NCBI GenBank assembly: GCA_025024175.1
Contig: QCXZ01000041.1
Coordinates: 615,786 to 679,785 of the forward strand
DNA from: Rhyzopertha dominica
Taxonomy: Eukaryota > Arthropoda > Insecta > Coleoptera > Bostrichidae
Direction: 5' to 3'
Length of the DNA stretch: 64,000 nt
The translations under genes were made by a program, and so were the position numbers. Each line of letters opens with the position of its first letter. The first letter of the stretch is position 1. Shown in pieces: positions 11,101-20,992 of the stretch. The notes below the pieces were generated by a model. It made no database searches and was not told the DNA's origin. It saw only the letters and a list, made by a program, of their open reading frames with translations.

Positions 11101-12418
11101 CAGCTTAGCCGTGATCTAGTTTTCTGCCATTTCTAGCTATACTTGCCGTAGCCCTCATATAAAATTAGGCTAAACATGTTTAGTAATTACCGATTTGGTT
11201 TGTTGAAACTAGAAACTGCAATGGGCGTGAGCAAGAAAACCCAGGACCAAAGCGGCTACGATTACGCCATGGCCGTGATGAAGATGTGCGACATCCTCCA
11301 CCTGCGTCACACCAAGTTCTGGCTCCGTCCTGACAGCATCTTCAACCTGACCAAATACGGGAAAATCCAGGAGAACCTCCTCGCCACAATTCACGGTTTG
11401 ACCCGCAAGGTGATCAAGCGCAAGAAGGCAGACTTCGCCAAAGGCATCAGGGGATCGACCGCCGAAGTGCCCAAAGAACTCCAGACCAAGAACTACGAAT
11501 CCAAAGTGGAACAGAAGGCCACCGTCGAAGGACTGTCGTACGGCCAATCCGCCGGTCTGAAAGACGACTTGGATGTCGACGACAACGATATCGGGGAGAA
11601 GAAGCGTATGGCCTTCCTCGACCTGATGATCGAGGCATCGCAGAACGGCGTGGTCATCAACGACGAGGAGATCAAGGAGCAGGTGGACACGATTATGTTC
11701 GAGGGTCACGACACCACCGCAGCCGGAAGCTCGTTCTTCCTCTGCATGATGGGAGTGCACCAGCACATCCAGGATAGGGTCATCCAGGAGTTGGACGAAA
11801 TATTCGGAGACTCCGATAGGCCGGCCACGTTCGCCGACACCTTGGAGATGAAGTACTTGGAACGGTGTCTCATGGAAACCCTCAGATTGTACCCGCCAGT
11901 GCCCATCATCGCTAGGGAAATGAAGGAAGACTTGAAGTTGGGTACGTTTTCCCTAATTTAAAGCGAAAACATGTTATTAATTGTAAAATCGTTTGCAGCA
12001 TCCGGAGACTACACTATCCCAGCTGGAGCTACGGTGGTAATAGGAACATTCAAGTTGCATCGCAAACCAGAAATTTATCCTAATCCGAACAAGTTCGACC
12101 CAGACAACTTCTTGCCCGAACGCACAGCAAACAGGCACTACTATGCCTTCGTTCCTTTCAGTGCTGGTCCAAGAAGTTGTGTTGGTAAGTGGTCTTGCAT
12201 CTTCCACAATCTCAAGATGTCGTCTTAATTGGCTTTCTTTAGGTCGTAAATACGCCATGCTCAAATTAAAGATCCTGCTGTCGACCATCTTGAGAAACTA
12301 CAGGGTCTATTCTGATGTAAAGGAGGAAGACTTCAAGCTACAAGCGGACATCATCCTGAAACGATCTGACGGTTTCAGAATTAGATTAGAGCCAAGAAAG
12401 AGGGCAGCCAAGGCATAA
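8113..12418 (+). CDS. CYP4G: Cytochrome P450 subfamily 4G (CYP4G)
   Basis: Five exons (8113-8329, 8693-9073, 11213-11941, 11999-12184, 12243-12418) join in consistent phase to give 562 residues. In order there are an N-terminal membrane helix, the proline hinge IPGPPGLPILGN, WRAHRKLI of the C-helix, the I-helix EGHDTT with the CYP4 glutamate present, ETLR of the K-helix, and the haem loop FSAGPRSCVG. An insertion of about 45 charged residues (around KGIRGSTAEVPKEL to DDNDIGEKK) precedes the AFLDLMIEA segment. That insertion marks CYP4G. Members are known as oxidative decarbonylases that turn long-chain aldehydes into cuticular hydrocarbons in oenocytes, for waterproofing and chemical signalling. 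Intron 2 (2.1 kb) has collected a LINE end and a Penelope-like fragment. No coding lesion is seen. Exon 3 is noticeably more GC-rich than its surroundings, as in a highly expressed gene. Confidence 0.96.
9125..9825 (-). mobile_element. CR1/Jockey-like LINE, 3' end, in CYP4G intron 2
   Basis: The minus strand reads SHFNYCSEVF, then IQRIQNACLRFVYGI, HISHKLVDAGWLNM and PPCLYNKITFRSDVHN, the conserved region after the reverse transcriptase core in CR1/Jockey-type elements. In another frame it continues as FERSFSVQICKVYNSLPNNLK and ends in a stop plus an AT-rich tail with ATTATTATA. The element is 5' truncated near 9825, as is usual for LINE insertions, and carries at least one frameshift. It lies antisense to the host gene. 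Confidence 0.85.
10620..10840 (-). mobile_element. Small Penelope-like fragment in CYP4G intron 2
   Basis: On the minus strand the block GCTGTAACACCTGG followed by an ATCCAAAAGGG-like stretch matches the segment of the 59.4-62.2 kb Penelope-like element that encodes NFAITPRTIPK. The flanking ATCATTAGTAATTCT block also occurs in the copy at 28.35 kb. It is short and strongly diverged. Confidence 0.5.
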
Positions 12419-12527
12419 AGTGACTATCATGCACCAGTAGTTATTTATAATGTAATTTAATAGCTGTATATTTGAATTTATTTAAATGTTTAGATATCTG
12501 GGGGTATTTTTACAAGACTTATTAGTT

Positions 12528-12533
12528 AATAAA
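12528..12533 (+). terminator. Polyadenylation signal of CYP4G
   Basis: AATAAA lies 110 bases after the stop codon and is followed within 30 bases by a T-rich and GT-rich stretch. It is the best signal in the 3' flank. Confidence 0.7.
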
Positions 12534-12539
12534 GATTCT

Positions 12540-13472
12540 TTTTGTGACGAGCATCCTAACATGTGCTTTTTTACTTCCAAGTCCACTGGTTTATTTACGT
12601 CGACGTAATTAATCGTGTTTTTGCATTTACGTAAAGGAATTTCTAGATTTGCAAGATCTCCTGTGCAACCTTGTAAAACTTGTTGTTGACGAATTTCTCG
12701 TAAACCTGTACCTAATAATCAAAAAACTGAACCTATTAGTGGTTATTAAATTCTAATCAGTTGTCTCCAGAAACTGGAGTGCCAGGCAAAAGTTTACCGC
12801 GGTCGAGATAATCACAGGTAATTAAAAAGTGTGTAGAGTACAAAAACTATCACGTTTATGAATAGATATGCTTCTGGAGGAGTAACACTAATGGAATGGA
12901 ACGCCTATTCGTTGTTTTTATATTTAAAGTGGCCTGAAAGTCATTAGAATTTGATTTATATGTCTAGCGAGTACTTAAGTGAATTTTAAAACTCTATCTT
13001 TGTTTAAATGTTGACTAAAATCGAATATTATACCACCCAAAATCAAAAGTAGAGTAAATTCTTAACGATAATTGGCTACCTAAAACAGAAAAAAACTAAC
13101 AAGGTCAATTTTTTGTGTTTACAACGACAAAGTTCGTTGATTACTAACCAAGTAATAACAAAAGTATAAAGTACAATAAACCTTTTGTATTTTTGGTATA
13201 TGTTATATTTACAATCAATAATAAACTAATAACTAAGATATATATTTTGACTTTGATAGAAATAAATAACAGTTTACAAGTCGACCTTTGAAGCTACAAA
13301 ACACAAACCAAACCATTTTGCCTTTATCTATGTCACAAGCAGAAATAGTTTCCACAAAAGTTTCTGTTATACTGTCGTTAAGAAGCAAATATCTAATTTT
13401 TTTGTACCAGCACCTAGATTTAGAAAACGAATTAAATACGTCACTTTGAAAGTACTGAAGTATTTGTATAAA
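12540..13472. other. Intergenic DNA between CYP4G and the TTC29 homologue
   Basis: AT-rich with no coding frame. I see no clear element. The last 150 bases should include the promoter of the downstream gene, but no TATA box stands out. Confidence 0.4.
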
Positions 13473-16400
13473 ATGAATCGAATATCTCCAGTTAAGAGAG
13501 ATAAAATGAGAAAGCAGCAGAAACTGAGACAGAGACAGGAAATGCGTGAATCGTTACCTATTTTAACCAAGGAAGAAATAAGAAGGTATCTAAACGATAA
13601 TTTTTACAAAATGTCACTTTCTATAACCTCAGAAATGGCGATGGTTTCCAAATGCTGAACCACAATAAAGAAAAAAAATACAATCGTTTTGGTTCACTGT
13701 TTGATAAGTATAGTATTTGTTTCGTAGAATGAATAGCATACTTTATTGGGATGACTTGAAAGGAGATGAAATAAATGATTACAATTTTGAGTGGACTCTT
13801 TTTCTACGTCCTTCTATTAATGAAAGCTACCTACCTATATAGTTCAATCTGGAAGAAAATAAAGGTATAAACTCCAAACTATAATAAATAAATTAGTAAC
13901 TAAAGAAAGACCACCACTTATAACTTTGATCAACGTTTTGGTAAACTTATCCACAATCTCCATATATTATCAAACTTCGTCTGCAGGTATCGTCTACAGT
14001 ACCACGAAGCTTTGATACTAGATCTGGAAGAGCAGGGCTACCCCAGCTCTGCAGAGTACATGAGGCAGTTAGTCGATTACCAGGAAGCACTGCGTCAAGA
14101 ACATGGACCAGACACTAAAGTTTGGTGTCAGCCTCAGCTCATCAAGTGCAAGGATGAACTCGAGAGGGTTTTCGCTGCCCTGAGGAATGCCGAAGCAGCA
14201 CACTACGAAGGTCAGTATATAAATTGCAAATACAAGATATCTTTACTCAATTCCTCAATGTATTACGACTTTTCAGAGAGATATGGAACAGAATGCGATG
14301 AACTAATCAAGCTGGCTATCCATTATGCCCTGGGACCAGAAGATTGGTGGTGGTTAGGCGAACAGCTCTTGATACAGTGCATAGCAGTGAGCTCGACCTT
14401 CGCAGGGGACGGTGGGAGACGCGAGGCCCTTTCAAAATACGTCTACGCCAAATTCATACTTGAAAATCGTGGGTTTACCTTCTAACACTCGAACTCCTTG
14501 TAACCTTCAGGAGTTGTAGTGAAGGATAATCAACGTGCCAAGCCCGTGTTGAAAGTCTGCAGGGAGATTTCCATGGGGAGGTCGTGGACGGCCAAGAATG
14601 AACTGGGGGAGAACCAGCTAACGATTTTTGCTGAAGCTTGTATACTCCTGTACAAAGCTTTGCTGACGGAGGCGACAAATATGATGAAGAAAAGTCCACA
14701 ACACGCAGGAAGGATTTGTAGCATTGCTAGGAAGAGGGCTTTGGACGGTATGGTCAAATCTTTCAAACAAGTGTTAGATGACACCACATCTTTTTCAGTC
14801 CAGGATGATGGTCATCCTCAGTCTTAAAATTCATATATTTTCTCGCACTATGCAATTAATTTGACTCATTCCTCTATATGTTAGAGTTGATAAAACTTTC
14901 TTATTTCTCTGATGCTGTATAATGCTCGTTATTGGGTTCAGATACAAGTTGAAATGAAATGAAATAGCTAAAAATTTATCTCATTTAGCATGTGATCACT
15001 TGGGAGAGGCAGAGGCCCTTATGTTGCATGGGACTTGCCATATGTACGCTGCCGATTACCACGCGGCAGCAAACATGTTCGCAAAGGCGTTAAGAATATA
15101 TCTAAAAGCATCACAAACTACAGGAATCTGCGAAGCAAGAATCCAGCTTGCAATATCATATTTACAGTAAGCAGTACAACTATAAAGAACTACGTAATCA
15201 ACAGAATAAAAACGAAATTCGTATTCTAGAACCGATCGCTTCAGTGATGCTTTCGATCAACTTGAGGCTCTTCATACCCTTGCGGAGCAGAACACCCTCC
15301 CATTTTATGTGGGGAGGGCACATCGTTTATTTGGGGAGTTCTATTTGAGCCAGGGGAAAGCGCACTTGGCCACGCCGTACTTGATCAAGGCCCTGAACAT
15401 ATTTCACGAAATTGGAGAGCTATTAAACAGAGAACACGCAAGAAATTTGGCAGCAATTTCAGCAGGTAAGCCAACTAATAATAATAATAATAAATCACGT
15501 GTCTATGTACCTCAAACTTTTATTTTTGGCAAAACCAAACGCCAGCATTTCAACCGCCAAGCGCCCTTAACTTAAATCAAAACACTTATCTTAAAATTGT
15601 TTATATTATATCTTTGACTTTACTATTGCCACAAGTGTGATCCATATTTAGCATTTCATTGCATTTCATGTATACATCCTCCAAAAAATTATTTGGTTCA
15701 AGATTTTTTTAACTAGCAGCAGAAACTGTTGGTGAAGCTCGTTTGTTAAGGCTCAATTTTTCTATATGCCATAAAGAAGTAATTTTTAAATTCTTAACAA
15801 ACGTTTTTTTTTATAGTTACTGTTGAACAAAATAGTTACAACGCCTTATTACATGATGTCTAATTACCTACTGTGCCTTTGAGACATGTTGTCAACAAAT
15901 GCAACCACATTTAATTGAATTATTTATTTAGATGTTTTTTTCTGTACAAATAACTCTGGTAGAAATCTGCGTTCTAATTGGCATTGAAAATATTCCAAAT
16001 ACGACTGTAAGATTAATTGCAAGTCAGGAGAATATTCCAAGAAGTTCAATGCATGAAATACTGAAAGATATGATGACATATTTGGGCAAGAAGGCTTATT
16101 TAATGTTCATAATTGGAGTGTTGAGAATCTTGATTTGGATGTAGTATGTGGTTTCCATAACAGGTTTGCTGCTAATGTGTGGGCTGGCATTGTAGAAAAC
16201 TATCTATTTGGAGCATATTTTTTCCCTCCTAGATTGAATGGTGAGATTTATTAAGGTTTTCTGATTTAAATCCTACAGATTTTTTTCATTTGAGGCTATT
16301 TAAAATCTATCTAAAATACTGTTTACATAGTCAATAATCTTGATTTCAGATGAGTTCATGCATTCAGTATTGAATAAGAAATTAAAGATCTTTTCAGTTT

Positions 16401-17357
16401 CCCAGGACTCCATTATGAAGTATACTCTGGGATTAAATATCAACTAGAATCTTGAATGCATTGTTCTCTGAACTGTTGATCACAAGATTCCCATCAATTT
16501 TATTTTTGGTATTTTTAATCACAATTAGGAGAATTGCCTACATCTGCCACATTGTTATTTAAAATTTCGTTTTTTAAAATATGAATATAAGATGTAAGGA
16601 TTTTTGACTTCTTTGGCTTAAATCCCCAGATTCTTGTCTTCAAAAAGGCTAATAATTTACTGTCTGTAGGTTTTTCCACATTTTCTAAGCGGCAATACTT
16701 CTGAAACGCATTGTACTACTGCTTATAATTTTTTTTTCGATTTTAATGGTAATAATTCTTCAACTACTTCACCTGCTTCTCTAAAATAAAAAATTTCACA
16801 TATTATTAAGTCATGGCGCTCACTGTGTGTATTCTGTGATAGCACTTGTACCATATTATCATACTACAGCTTTTGGATGAGTTCAAGTAATTAAGTATGA
16901 AAGAAAAAAACCATAGAAAAAAAGCAATATATTGAACATTCAATAGGGTTAACTAATACATTATATCAAACTAGTGACTAATGACACCATAATAAAAATT
17001 TAATTAAACATTTGACATTTAAAAAAAAAAAGTTCTAATCTCTACACACACTTGTATAGTGATGAATTACATTCTTTTTTTTAAGGTCAAGAGCTGCTAC
17101 CAAAGTATGCAGAACTTATACTAAAATGCGAACCTGGTATGAAAGGATGGCCTTACGTACTAAAAATGGTAATGTGGAAGGATACAAGAGAACTATTCTG
17201 GTCTACTTCTGATCCCGGTCTGAGTCACTCGATCTGCAGCATCCGGGATTCGTATGTCAAACACGAGTCACCCACTCAGAGCGTACAAGAGTCTACCAGT
17301 GTGAAAACACCAACTGAAGAGGACGAAACAGAAATAAATGTGCAGGTTCCTGAATGA
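13473..17357 (+). CDS. TTC29: Tetratricopeptide repeat protein 29 homologue (TTC29)
   Basis: Exons 2-7 are 13987-14210, 14277-14468, 14511-14747, 14989-15166, 15230-15465 and 17086-17357; their phases agree throughout. Exon 1 starts at ATG 13473 and runs to about 13630, but its donor was not resolved, since no good phase-2 GT is visible. The protein is about 500 residues, close to the vertebrate TTC29 length. Landmarks in the same order as in TTC29 are a basic N-terminus, a KEEIRRYLNDNF segment, YRLQYHEAL, an EDWWWLGEQ helix, GRSWTAKNELG, and then TPR helices (EAEALMLHGTCH, YVGRAHRLFGEFYLSQG). The end is acidic after MWKDTRELFW. TTC29 is needed for sperm-flagellar axonemes in animals, so testis expression is expected. 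Intron 6 (1.6 kb) contains transposase debris. The gene ends 93 bases from the convergent minus-strand gene. Confidence 0.82.
15935..16450 (+). mobile_element. Decayed DDE (IS630/mariner-like) transposase in TTC29 intron 6
   Basis: Broken frames in the gene's own orientation read NIPNTTVRLIASQENIPRSS (helix-turn-helix region) and then NVWAGIV followed by FFPPRLNGEIY. Further on NPTDFFHLRLFK matches the 'SPDLTPLDFFLWG-LK' region of these transposases. Stops and frameshifts separate the pieces. A relative of the same type lies at 48.9-49.2 kb. Confidence 0.75.
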
Positions 17358-17450
17358 AGTTTATTTAGGTATTGCATAAAACAACGAAACTTTAAACTTA
17401 ATGTTATACAGCATGTATGTACCTATTCAGTATGTACAAGAAAAGAAAAA

Positions 17451-20326
17451 TTAAATAGTGTCACACGCAAACCGCACTTTCTTCTTTACTGGGGTAACTG
17501 TATCACATTGAACAGCATTGTCACTTTCCAAAGAATTTCCTCGCTTTCTCTTACTGGGTTCTGGTTCTGGAGTATCTGAGTTGGAATTCAGAAAACGACA
17601 GATTTTCGATATATCTTCCGTATCACTTTCTTCACACATACTATTTCTATTTCCACCTTCAGCATGATCTTCTCCATTCTCGGAACAGCCCTGCTGTTCT
17701 GCTGACTGACCATTTTGTGCCGAATCTTCAGGACGACATTCAGTTTCGGTCACCACTTCCTCTACAGTTTCACTCAAACTGGCATTAAACAGCTCCAAAG
17801 AGTCATCCTGAGAAGCTTCTTTACTGCTGGCCTGCTCAGAGGGGCTTTCTGAATTTTCAATGTCCTTTTCATCTTCAGAAGCCTCTTCAGTTTGCTTAGC
17901 TGCATTTATATTTTCGTCTTCAGCCTTTTCAACTGGATGTGTTTCATCTTCATTCGCTTTTTCTTCAGACTCAGTATTTTCTGACTGTTCCTCAATGATG
18001 ACATCATCTGCATCATTTTCAGGTTTCTTTTCAGTTTCAGATTCATGAGAACCATCTGGAGACTTTGCCTCTTTGCTGACAGAATCTTCGGCATCGTTTT
18101 GTTCTGTTTCGGTCTCTTGATTATCTGTTTTTGCTTCAGGATCTTCAGCCACTTCACGGGTATCTTCTATTTCCCCTTTTTCCACATTTTCTGTTTCTTC
18201 TTGGGTCTCTGACACCTAAGTATATTTTATTAGCAGTGGTCATATTAAAAAAAAGTTGTAAAAAAATTATGACAGCAGGGTACTAAATATAGTGTGGCAT
18301 ATATCGATATCTTAGTGCAATTTTTGGAATAGGATCTGCACTTGTAAGGGGCATCATCAAGTGGACTATGGAATCCTAAGGAGGAAAGAGAATGGAGATG
18401 ATAAGAGTAACAATGTATTGAGCATTAAATGTGGGGGTTCCTACGGCTTCTCGGAATTTTCGATTTTTAAAAAAGTACTTTCCCTAGGACTAAACAAAAT
18501 ATTGTGACTGACATCATGCTGATACTTGGCTACTGCTGAGGATTTATTTTGTCTTTCGGAGATGGAAGAATCTGTGACAGGAGCTGCAAGATAGTACGGA
18601 TAATTAGTTTCTTAAGAATTTTACCAATTCTGTCTGTAACATATTCAATGTAGGGAAGTAATGCAGTCAATCTATAATTTGGGGGTTCGAGAGTTAGTTT
18701 AGATTTGGGGTAAAGAAGACAATTAATTGCAGATAGTATTTCAGTGTGAAAGAATCTAGTAAAAGAATTTGTAAAAACTAAAAACCTTGAATTTAAATAA
18801 ATAAATCCGATAAACATATAAAATTAAGTGCTCCAATCATGCTTTGCAGACCATCAAATCAGCCCCCATCAGAACAATTAAAAGAACAACTCTCAATCTG
18901 AATTGATTAATAAAACATTTAATTTTAATTACCTCCATCGGTTCATCCAAGGCTTCCTCAGTTTCTAACAGCTCCACAGCTTTATCAACGCTTTCCTTCA
19001 CGTCCTGTTCCGAGGAGGACTCCTCAAAAACTTCTGCGGCCGAGTTGCCGAGATACTTTCCCACCAAACCCTTGATCGTTGTCAAAGAATACTTCTTTTT
19101 CTGATCGAATTTTTTTATAAATTCACTCGCATTTATTTTTGTTGGCAAATTATAACGGGTTATATTAACAACCAGAATGTCCGGTTTTTCATGTTTTAAC
19201 ATGTGGGCTTTTAGTTCCCAAGCTGTTTTCACCTTCGTGCTGCATGATTTGCATTTTAGGTCCATTGCCGTTTTTGCTCGGGAAGCCTTCACAAAACCAG
19301 TGCTGCCCTTTATTTTGAAGAAAGTGCTACTTTTGCGTGGTGTGTTCGGCGTAGCTTTAACATTTCTTTTAACAGTGTCTGGTGCAGTTTTCGAAGAAGC
19401 ACGTAATGGCTCCTTCACTTGACTTACAACACTATCAGTACTTGTATTAAGTTCATTAATTACAGCTTTGTTACGACTTCTTCTTCTGGATACATCTTCA
19501 GTTTTATTCGCTGTCAATTTATTACTCTTATAGACAGCAACATAAGGGATATCCTTTAGCAGCTTATCATCATCAACATCAAGTTTCCCATTGTAACTTT
19601 TCTGTGCTGAAACTAAACGATTCATAGCAATCATCTTCTTAATTTGGTTATCAGATCCCGTTTCCTTATCACTATCTTTTGGAGTCGAATTAGCTCGTAC
19701 TTTAACACTCTTCATCTTTTTCGACGGCGGAACATTTTCCTTCTCCTTAGGTGTTCTACTGGTCTTCCTTGTTACACCGTTTGTGACTCCATGATCAAAC
19801 GGTTGGTTCTGCAGCATGTCAAAAACAGCTGTCCGAACACCGAACCAGATATTGAAGTGGAATAAACAATACAGGCATACAGCGCACTGTTTGAACGGCC
19901 TCGGAGTAAGTACGGCATCCATAAATATTTTCATCCGACTGCAGAAAAAGTTTGGATCACCGTCTGTCTTGACCAGCTTTTGATTCTTGGTGCAGCACAT
20001 GAAGCATTCTGACAGCGTTTTCTTGAAGCTGGACTCGCGGTGCATGAATTCTTCGAACGAAGTTTTGAAGACGGAACTCGCTTCTACTTTATACGCACAC
20101 AAAGTGCATAAGCTGATGTTGCATATTTGTGAGCTAAACTGGAAGGAATACGCAAATAATTACAATGTTGTGATTATTTTAACACACGGCTTACTTGTTC
20201 TTCCTCATCCTCATAGTTTTGAAAAAATGTTGTCTTTACCAAGTCCAAATAATACTCTGCATCAAATGCTGGTAAAATCTTGTCATTCATGTGGCACAGT
20301 GAACACACTCCACTTATTAAATTCAT
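17451..20326 (-). CDS. ZAD-like zinc-binding, single C2H2 finger protein with acidic tail
   Basis: Three exons on the minus strand (20326-20195, 20138-18933, 18215-17451) give 700 residues. The N-terminus has two cysteine modules of like design: first CSLC with CNISLCTLC about 45 residues later, then CFMC with CAVCLYC, each followed by hydrophobic residues. This resembles the zinc-finger-associated (ZAD) dimerisation fold of insect nuclear proteins. A basic, Ser/Thr/Lys-rich middle follows, then one C2H2 finger (CKSCSTK to HMLKH). The last 255 residues are extremely rich in Glu, Asp and Ser. The extreme C-terminus is VKKKVRFACDTI, which contains a KVRF sequence of the PP1-docking type. I infer a nuclear chromatin or transcription protein. 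Orthology is not recognised. A candidate polyadenylation signal lies inside the neighbour's 3' end (17360-17365). Intron 2 carries a Penelope-like fragment. Confidence 0.85.
18530..18817 (-). mobile_element. Fragment of a second Penelope-like family
   Basis: The minus-strand frame includes LLPYIEYVTDRIGKILKKL followed by a segment ending LPSPKD. This is the linker between reverse transcriptase and GIY-YIG domain in Penelope-like elements, usually of the form 'LPY-I-xGVTDRIG-xxLKKH-xI-x-T-I'. It differs from the linker of the other copies in this window (LPYVEGLWEKLKRMLRKH), so it belongs to another family. It sits in intron 2 of the zinc-binding gene, in the same direction. Confidence 0.65.
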
Positions 20327-20992
20327 TTTGGATGCTGTTTAGTCACATTAATAGCTTTACAAATACTTTAAACATATAGCAATAATCTATAACATTTACA
20401 AAAATTAAAATGCCAGGTTAAATAGTTTTCTGTATGGTGTGGACATGGCGGGAAAACGGAAAAGATACCACTGAACAAATGNGCATGNCCTTCAGCAAGA
20501 ACATCAACACTCAACACTCTAAAATACTATTAGTTCTTTCGNCCATTGGTGCAAATTAACTACAGTACAATAGGACGCCATTGTCGCAANTTAAATCGTT
20601 CACACTCAAGATTCGAAAACAAAATACGTATTTATAAGATCTGTTTTGCATATAAACTACATTAATGTATTTTGATAGCGGTGCACTATCGAAATATCGA
20701 AAGTACCTAACGTATCGAAGTATTTAAAGTACCTACCAAAATTTGAACTACCAGAACTTTAATTTCAAATTACAGACTAAAAATTGTTACAGAGATCATT
20801 ATGTTATTTCTTGGAACAGTTTTGAATTTACAAAAATAAACATTGAAGGTTTCTTTGGTGTCACCTCCTATTCTCTCTGGTTTCGTGGTATGTGAGTTTG
20901 GTTGACACATTGACAGCTGCCGGCCAAAAGTAAGGTTAAGATTTTTGTTTTGCTGTTGTGCTTTTTGCTTCATTCTTATAAAAGATCGAAGC
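20327..20992. promoter_or_regulatory. Shared upstream region of two divergent genes
   Basis: The 666 bases between the start codons of the minus-strand zinc-binding gene and the plus-strand TFIIH p62 gene must hold both promoters. Four single N bases fall here. A repeated motif with TATCGAA-like cores lies at 20686-20725. No TATA box is apparent for the p62 gene, as is common for housekeeping genes. Confidence 0.5.

Noticed and set aside
11209..11766. A 185-codon frame antisense to CYP4G exon 3
   Set aside because: It is the shadow of a GC-rich coding exon; the sense strand carries the full P450 motifs and correct splice phases.
18530..18817. First read as a LINE reverse transcriptase because of PPNYRLTALLP
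   Set aside because: The following VTDRIGKILKK matches the Penelope-like linker better, so it was reassigned to that class.
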